Positions 57,813 to 64,000 of a stretch of 64,000 nucleotides of DNA are shown here, one piece after another (the stretch's first letter is position 1; every line of letters begins with the position of its first letter). A program made the position numbers and the translations under genes. The stretch spans positions 181,496,175 through 181,560,174 of the forward strand of contig CM030362.1 in assembly GCA_017893485.1 (NCBI GenBank), in the 5' to 3' direction. Source of the DNA: Hemerocallis citrina (taxonomy: Eukaryota > Streptophyta > Magnoliopsida > Asparagales > Asphodelaceae). Below the pieces are notes generated by a model, which was not told the DNA's origin, searched no databases, and saw only the letters and a list, made by a program, of their open reading frames with translations.

Positions 57813-58049
57813 GATTTGAAAGTGAGTGGCTTGAACATGAGTTAAAGCTTAGATTTATGTGAAGACTGGAGTTTAAATATGGGAACAAGTTCTATTTATT
57901 GTGTATTAATTTCTGATGTGCTTTGTAATGAGAACTGATGTAATGAAAGTTTTTATTTTTCTATATTTTTGTGATGTGTTTAATTTACATTGAAGCAAAT
58001 ATTATGGATTGTGTCTCGCATTTCCTATATTGAAATTCTGGGCGCTACA

Positions 58050-58570
58050 CATGGTGTGGGCCATTTCTTGAAGAGATAGATTTTTTCGCTCAACAACCTC
58101 ATTTTTTTGGGGAGTGCGAGAACATGTGAACTCATATTTTATTCATTTTTTATCACAAAACGATATAAAGAGTTCACTCCCCACCATGATCACTACGAAT
58201 AGTTATAATGGTAAGACTTTTCTCATATTCTACTCTACGATAGAGTTTTTGAAAAACGTATAATGTGTCATCCTTTTTTGATAAAAAAGCTACCCAAGTG
58301 AATCTACTGTAGTCATCTATAATTACGAAAGCATACCATGCACCTCCATTACTACATGTTTGTGATGGTCCAAAAAGGTCCATGTGCAGAAGTTCATGAT
58401 GTCTAGATGTTGATACCATTTTCTTGGGCTTGTAGGAACTTTTAGTTTGCTTACTGAACTGACATGAATCACAGAGCTTATCTTTCTCAAACTTGATTTG
58501 GGAATTCAACATAGAAGTTCTTTACAAGTTTGTTGAGATTATCCATAGCTGTGTATCAAATTCGCCGATG
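58050..58570 (-). pseudogene. Element I integrase, truncated by F
   Basis: Minus strand: LCDSCQFSKQTKSSYKPK (end of the zinc region), LLHMDLFGPSQTCSNGG, AFVIIDDYSRFTWV, TIRSDHGGE and, after a stop and frame change, EFTCSRTPQKNEVVERKN, the third acidic residue of the catalytic triad. Coding stops abruptly at 58050 at the end of the F 3' LTR, so RT, RNase H and the 3' LTR of I would lie on the other side of F. Copia integrase; SIRE/Maximus-like by its gag and protease. Confidence 0.85.
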
Positions 58571-59040
58571 CCATAGCCAACCATCTTCGTTTGTAGCAAC
58601 GAATCATCTCATATTCTCCTATGCTAATTCATTAGAGTTGATGACATACACATTATTGCTCTATTAGCAAGAAGTAAACATGATTTATTATTATCTAATA
58701 CAGTGCATGCATTTTTATCGAAAGTAACTGTATAACATTTATCGCATAATTGACTAACGCTAAGTAAATTGTGTTTTAAACCACTTACCAAAAGTACACC
58801 ATCAATGGAGCATGATGAACCTAAATTTACTTTAACGGTACCGTTGGTTTGACCAGTGCTATTATCTCCAAGAATGATGTTCTTCCCTCTTTCCCTTGAT
58901 AGTGATGCAAAGTATTGGTTGTCACATGTCATAAGGTTTGAGCATCCATTATCAAGGCACCGCCGATAATTAGGTTTGGCATGTTGATGCACCTATACTA
59001 AGATTGGTAGGTGTAATTTTAGGTGCCCAAATTGGTACCA
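58571..59040 (-). pseudogene. Element I protease and GAG-pre (disrupted)
   Basis: The block LDNGCSNLMTCDNQYF (near 58940) corresponds to the LDSGCSRHMTGD active site of SIRE-like copia protease, with Ser changed to Asn. LKHNLLSVSQLCDK and YTVTFDKNAC follow. The frame ends at 58624, and the GAG-pre segment continues in another frame. Confidence 0.8.
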
Positions 59041-60785
59041 TTCCTGCACTTACTTTCTTTTTTCACCCAAAAAAAATTAGTATTCTTCTTTAATAAACAG
59101 TTATAAGATATATGTCCTAATTTACAACAATAGTGACAAAATAACTTGGGTCATGCACATTTGCATAGTTATGTACTAATTTGTAACTATTTTGGTGGCT
59201 ATGCATATGTCTATGACAAGATTGCTTAGTATTTTGCTGTTGTAGTGTCTCATTGTAACCAAGTTCTCGATTATCATGATATGATCTTGAATTCCTTCTC
59301 ATAAGATAATTGTGCCCTCCAAATTTTTCAACAACTTTTTTCGAGCTCAATTATTCTATTACAAAGTTTTTTTCTAGTTTTCCCATCGTCTTTAATGTTC
59401 CAACGAAAAGTATCTAAAGTAGCATTAAGGATCATATTTTGTTTGAGTGCTTCCTTACAATCTTCCACTATCTCGTCAAATTTCCTTTTGCATTCGTTTA
59501 GATCATTGGTGAGTTTAGCAATATAAACCGATTTCTTATGAATTTCTTTTAGATTTTCATTATTTATTGCCATAGATTCTTGAACTTATTGTTTTAGACA
59601 CTCATTTCCCTCCATCAATAAATCATGATGCTTCCTAAACAACTCAAAATTTCTCAATAATCAACTAATTTGCGTCTTTCAACTTTTTATTGTTGGCAAT
59701 ATAGGAATCATGTGATTCATTAGACATTTATTTATATTGTTTCAACTCACGACATAATTTTTTAAGCCATTACATATGTCTACTAGATCATCATAGGTGG
59801 GTTCTTCAATTACCTCTTCTTGGTGTGGCGATTGCACCTCACTATCTCCAAGAACCATGAATCCAAAGTCATCGTGTTCTTGCTCTTCATCACTTGAATA
59901 TGAATCGAGCCATGTTGCCTTTAATGCCGTCTTTCTGAATCCTGAGTTGGAGTGATGATATTCTTTATTTCTATACTATGAGAGGGGACAATTTGCGCGG
60001 ATGTGTCATGACTTCTTGCATTTGTAACATATGTACTCTTTGTCTTTGTCTCTTCCTCTTTAAGACCTGCCATACTTTGCGTTTGAGATACTTATTGAAT
60101 TGTTTAGTTAGCAGTGCAATATCTTCATCTGATTTTTCATGGTCTGATTCTGATTTTGATGGTCATGAAGTTGTTGTTTTCAAGGCACTGTTCTTCTCTT
60201 CAGTTTTGGGTATAATCCTATTGTTATGCCGGTACCTCTTTGTTTCAGCCATCTCCATCTCATATGTCTTCAACTGTTTCAGCAACTTTTATGTCTCATT
60301 CAGGCGTGAGACAGCTTATGAGTTTTCTGACCTTTCGGTCATTATCTAACCCCTTAGCTAAGTTCTCATGTTAATGTGCCATAATATCAAAGTGGGCTCA
60401 CATCTGATCTACGTTCTCTCCTGGAATCATACGAAAAACATCAAACTTATAAAAGCATAAAGTAACTTTGGCTTTTACCTCAGATGCTTCCTTCATGACG
60501 TTTTAACATATTGTTCCATATTTCATAGACTGTTTTGCAGTTTCGCCCACATCGCATTAATTCTTCATTATTCAGACCTGCATAAAGTGTTGTCTTAGCT
60601 TTGGAGTTTGCAGTTTTCAATGATAGTACAACTGCTGTAAAGGTCATTTTCCCATCACTGATAGGGATATCTGCTTAGTTTACACAAATGTTCCATACTT
60701 CTTTTCTAACCATCTGCAAATAAAGAGACATACGAACTTTCCAATTATCATAACATTTTTCATAAAAATAAGGTGAATGAGTCAT
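59041..60785 (-). pseudogene. Element I gag (disrupted)
   Basis: Starts at the ATG at 60785 (MTHSPYFYEKCYDNWKVRM); an in-frame stop follows after about 40 codons and many more later. The zinc knuckle CYKCKKS-stop-HIRANC (60029-59988) has its Gly codon changed to TGA. A long coiled-coil region rich in K, E and N (59573-59328) and a second knuckle-like CHYCCKLGHISYNC (about 59140-59099) follow, as in SIRE-type gag. Upstream sequence to 60843 looks like leader and is cut by element H. Confidence 0.8.
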
Positions 60786-60843
60786 GCTTGTTCCATTAGA
60801 GTTGGATCACTCCGATGTGTACAAGCCTTTGAGATGAGAGATT

Positions 60844-62310
60844 TGTTGATTCTAGATTTTGATGATTCCAACACAATGCAAGGTTGTTGTGCTACTTCTT
60901 ATATATTACAGGATGTACACAAAGGAAAAATGTTCAAACTAGCTCAAAGCAAATTGATCAAGCTCTACAAAGTTCTAAAGCTCAAGTGTGATCAAGCATT
61001 CAAAGTCAAAGACAAAGGCTAAAGCTTCATCTCAAGACTCAAGGCTCAAGACAAGACTTATGTTTCAATGTGTTGTATTAAGTGTCTTGTAACAATTGTA
61101 ACTTTTTCCTTTCTTTGAGTCTTAGATTGATGTAACAGTCTTATCACACACACACACACACTCACACTTATTTTATAACTGAGTGTTGCTTTTTCAAAAG
61201 ATTAAAAGGTCGAAACAGTTTGATTTAGATCAGTTGTTGAGTACCAGTCGACTGCCTTATGGCATCATTCGACTGTTCAGTACGAAACTGTCTGAACTCT
61301 TTCAAACTCTTACCAGTCGACTCATCATGGCAACCCAGTCGACTGTTCAAGTCGTTTTGACATTTTTCTGTTTTAAAACTTGTTTTTCAAAATCAAATCT
61401 TTATTGTCTTGGTATGGCAGTTGGGACTCAACCTTTCAATGGTCAAACGTCTCTAACACTATAAAAAGAGTACAGAGGTTATTTAACAAAGGTCAACAAC
61501 TTTTTCCAAGCATCTTGTTTCTCAAGTTCTCAAGCTTTTGGTTTTGACAAGAAAAGCATTCTAAAAGCATTCCCTTTCTAAGTGTTGGTTCTCTAAAATT
61601 AGTCTAGTATAACAGTGATTTCGTTTTAGACTGATTTTGGAAGTTGACTTAATAGCCACGTACAAAATCACATTCACAACAAGGCTATAGGTTGATTGTA
61701 AACATTTTATTATTTTCTTTTCACTCTCGGTTGTGAGAGTGGTCCTCTCAGTTGGAGAGTAGGACTCTAGGTTGTAGAGTCAGGTTTTTACTCTTGGTGG
61801 AAGAGTGGATTGCTCTCTCTAGTTGTGAGAGAGGACTACGGGTTGGACAAGGTTGTTGTCTAACGCCGTAGGTTATTCTTGTACTTTTTCAAGAATAGTG
61901 GAAAATCTCAAGTGGGTTGCTTGGGAACTGGAAGTAGGTCGGGAGGACCGAACCAGGATACATCGTGTATACTCTGTGGTTGTATTTCTCTGAACTTGCA
62001 TTTCATTTACTTGCTTTTTAAGTTCTCTATGAAACTTGTCTGGACAGTCGACTGCGTCTCCTTTTAAGTTGACTGGTCAGACTTGTACTATATACTCTCT
62101 GAAAACTTGTCTGGTAAGTCGACTGGTTCTTCTATAAGTCGACTAATCAGACTCGTCTTAAAATACTCTTCTTAACTGTCACTCTAGTCGACTAGTTTCT
62201 CTTTTCAAGTCGACTAGACAGAAAAAAAAAGTTCAATTCCGCAATTATTTTTTATAAAACACTATTCACCCTCGTTCTAGTGTTTCTTGCCTTGCCTACA
62301 AGACCCAACA
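60844..62310 (+). mobile_element. Element H 5' LTR (1467 bp)
   Basis: Starts TGTTGATTCTAGATTTTGATG, close to the TGTTG...TTTTGATGAT start of SIRE-like LTRs, and ends ACAAGACCCAACA. TATA box CACTATAAAAAGAG at 61457-61470. It contains a CA microsatellite (61146-61162), a series of GGTTGTGAGAGTGG/GGAGAG repeats (61728-61850) and about ten AGTCGACT palindromes. Confidence 0.8.
61460..61467 (+). promoter_or_regulatory. TATA box of the H LTR
   Basis: TATAAAAA about 617 bp into the LTR; transcription would start some 30 bp downstream. Confidence 0.65.
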
Positions 62311-62312
62311 CT

Positions 62313-62324
62313 TGGTATCAGAGC
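62313..62324 (+). other. Element H primer-binding site (tRNA-iMet)
   Basis: Perfect TGGTATCAGAGC two bases after the LTR end. Confidence 0.95.
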
Positions 62325-62337
62325 CTGGTTGAGTGCA

Positions 62338-63465
62338 ATGGCAACTACTTCTAATGCAAATCAATACCATGAAGGACAATCTACACAAAGGCCACCCCTC
62401 TTCGATGGAACCAATTACAACTATTGGAAGTGTAGAATGAAGATCTACCTTCAGTCCATCAACTATAAAATATGGAACATGACGGAGACCGAGTACACCG
62501 CTCCTACCATTCCATATGTACAATGGAACGACGACATGAAGAACCAAACAATGAACAATGCAAAGGCGATGAACGTGCTATTTTGTGCCCTTACAAAGGA
62601 GGAGTTCAACCATGTGTCCAATGCAACAACCGCACATCAAATCTGGCACACACTTGAGGCAACTCATGAAGGAACAAATAGAGTAAAAGAATCTAAAATA
62701 TCTGTTCTTATTCACAGGTTCGAAATGTTCCGCATGAAGGAGAATGAGAATGTGTTTGAGATGATTACAAGGTTCACGGACATCACAAATTTACTTGTGG
62801 CACTTGGGAAGACGTACACTCAAACTAAAATGGTGAGGAAGGTCCTCTGTGCACTAACCCCCGAATAGGAGAAGAAGACCACCGTCATAGAAGATGCCAA
62901 CGATTTAACACAACTTTCTCTTGAGAATTTTGTGGGAAATCTCATGGTGTATGAAGTTCAACTTGAAGAGCGCAAGAAGGATCTTGAACCACAACAATCA
63001 AAGAAGAAGACACTAGCATTCAAAGCCATGTCGGACTCCGAGGATGAAGAAGAAGATGAGGAAGAGATAGCCTTGTTCACGAGAAAGTTCAAAAAGTTCC
63101 TAAGAAAAGGTAAGTTTAATTCAAAATCAAAGGAATTTAATGAACCTCCAACTTATTTCAGGTGTAACAAAACAGGACACATGAGGAAGGATTGCCCACT
63201 AGAGAACACAAAGTCTAAAGGAAAGGCATCCAACTTCAAGAAGGACAAATACACAAAGAACAAGTTCATAAAGAACAAAAAGCCGTACCAAGCAACTTGG
63301 GATGACAGCGACTCTTCATCTGAAGAAAAAAATGAAGAGACAAATGTGGTTGCTAATGTTTGCTTTATGACAACTCAAAATCAAGTAAGTGATGATTATG
63401 ATTCTAATGATTTACTTGATGCTTTCAACGAGATTTTCAAGATCTTAAGAAAGAAAAAAAATTAG
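62338..63465 (+). pseudogene. Element H gag, near intact with one nonsense codon
   Basis: I start at the ATG at 62338 (MATTSNANQYHEGQ), 14 bases after the primer site; a longer upstream frame would run through the LTR. The copia gag (UBN2) domain is clear: RPPLFDGTNYNYWKCRMKIY, MNNAKAMNVLFCALTKEEF, IWHTLEATHEGTNRVKESKI. One TAG at 62866-62868 stands where Trp is usual (ALTPE-stop-EKK); the same frame then stays open to 63465. An acidic stretch (DSEDEEEDEEE) precedes the zinc knuckle, which reads YFRCNKTGHMRKDC with the first Cys changed to Tyr. A run of A residues just before 63463 probably shifts the frame, since coiled-coil coding continues in another frame. Confidence 0.85.
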
Positions 63466-64000
63466 AGTTAAGAACTTGGAAAAAATAAATCAAACACTTT
63501 CCCAAGAGAATCTTAACCTTGATAAAGAGGTGAAATCTTTAAATTCTCGTCTTTCTAGTTTAGATATAGATCTTGTATCTCTAAAAAAAATTATGAGGAG
63601 ATAACCAAGAATGTATCTAAATTTAATAAAGAAAAGGAGAATTTAAATGATGTTCTCCAAAATCAAGTGCAATCCAATAAAATGTTTGGACTTGGTTTTC
63701 AAATGTCTCTTGAAAAACCTCATGTTTTTAAAAACACTAGTGTAAATAAACCTGTACCTATTTCTAGTGTTAAGAATAAACTGTATGAGTTTTTGAAAAA
63801 CCTAAAACTGTAAGTTTTAATGATAAAAGTAATTCTATAGTTCAGACCAGTCGACTGAACCCAATTATCGGTTGCCTGTCTAGAGGTTCTGAGTTTCATT
63901 CAAAAAAACAAAAACCTCAGATAAGTCGACCTAATCAACCTCTCAGTCGACTGAATTTAAGTCACAGTTGACTGAAAGGTAACATAAAGTCGATTAGACA
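63466..64000 (+). pseudogene. Element H gag C-terminal coiled coil and linker
   Basis: After the A-run the sequence encodes VKNLEKINQTLSQENLNLDK and further K/N/E/L-rich heptads, with a second frameshift in an A-run near 63585, then NVSKFNKEKENLNDVLQN and SLEKPHVFKNTSVNKP. This is typical of the long coiled-coil end of SIRE-type gag. From 63848 the AGTCGACT palindrome recurs in the linker. Confidence 0.7.

Larger units (their letters stand above)
28388..58049 (+). mobile_element. Element F: Ty3/gypsy chromovirus with a pre-gag ORF
   Basis: LTR, primer site, extra ORF, gag, protease, RT, RNase H, integrase with chromodomain-like tail, and a 3' LTR broken by copia J and giant LTR A. The 5' LTR keeps only its last 1498 bp because G replaced or interrupts the rest. 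The 3' LTR without insertions would be about 3.1 kb. The 3' end at 58049 (GGGCGCTACA) abuts the integrase region of copia I, so F probably inserted into I. All coding regions carry nonsense and frameshift mutations. Confidence 0.85.
35317..58049 (+). mobile_element. Element F 3' LTR with nested J and A
   Basis: LTR segments are 35317-35941, 40564-41758 and 56783-58049 (about 3.1 kb). It starts TTTAACAACCC (TG mutated) and ends GGGCGCTACA. The candidate donor AG/GTGGGTGTTCC (35929-35941) is exactly where J inserted (TSD GTTCC). The acceptor module lies at 57765-57812, with the last base of the second arm mutated (CTGACA). Confidence 0.85.
60844..64000 (+). mobile_element. Element H: Ty1/copia (SIRE-like), 5' part
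   Basis: 5' LTR, primer site and gag are present; the rest lies beyond the window. It abuts the leader of copia I, so it probably inserted there; the 5 bp before it are AGATT, to be compared with the unseen far end. The coding region is better preserved than in any other element here, suggesting a comparatively young insertion. Confidence 0.85.

Noticed and set aside
28388..58049. F as an Ogre/Tat element because of the pre-gag ORF and intron
   Set aside because: The integrase ends in a chromodomain-like tail, there is no sign of an additional RNase H, and the candidate intron is before protease, not between protease and RT.
59978..60349. 123-codon plus-strand frame rich in Cys, Phe and Leu
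   Set aside because: It is the complement of the Lys/Glu-rich gag of copia I and has no independent support.

Overview
This window looks like heterochromatic or intergenic DNA from a flowering plant with a repeat-rich genome. It contains Ty3/gypsy elements with chromodomain-like integrase tails (Tekay/Del-type chromoviruses), Ty1/copia elements of SIRE/Maximus-like and Ale-like type, Helitrons and a foldback MITE. The retroelements use initiator tRNA-Met primer sites, and candidate spliceosomal introns are present. I cannot name the species. I find no intact host gene. The only host-like coding pieces are two exon fragments at 2.2-2.8 kb.

Layout. Bases 1-3243: AT-rich non-coding DNA ending in a Helitron 3' terminus, with a candidate last exon on + and a broken RimP/UPF0090-like gene end on -. 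3244-4044: a TA microsatellite split by a 682-bp foldback MITE. 4045-28387: element G (minus strand, non-autonomous gypsy; 3.5-kb LTRs around 1.4 kb of non-coding DNA). Its 5' LTR is split by element D (12424-27949, gypsy, TSD ATCAC). D's 3' LTR is split by solo LTR E (21567-25397, TSD AATCC). 28388-58049: element F (gypsy, plus strand). Its 3' LTR is split by copia J (35942-40558, TSD GTTCC) and by giant LTR A (41759-56777, TSD TATTT). A contains a 559-bp Helitron, a second giant LTR B (43276-49092, TSD AATAA) and solo LTR C (52390-56093, TSD GTATC). 58050-60843: SIRE-like copia I (minus strand), apparently interrupted by F. 60844-64000: SIRE-like copia H (plus strand), running off the window.

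The deepest insertion order I infer is I, then F, then G, then D, then E. Most steps are supported by 5-bp target duplications or by the empty site in the partner LTR. All polyproteins are decayed; three of the reverse transcriptases have lost catalytic aspartates.

The most interesting signals are not genes. First, several diverged gypsy LTR families share what looks like an intron inside the LTR leader: a conserved 5' splice-like motif after the TATA box, and a 3' splice site preceded by the inverted repeat CGTCAGT...ACTGACG, whose second arm contains a branch-point consensus (CTGAC). Families D/E have an equivalent intron with a GC-AG donor. Second, D and F have a short phase-1 candidate intron at the same place between gag and protease. 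Third, element G carries, in its leader, about 30 bases matching the 5' half of the initiator tRNA whose 3' end primes it. All three are inferences from sequence alone.
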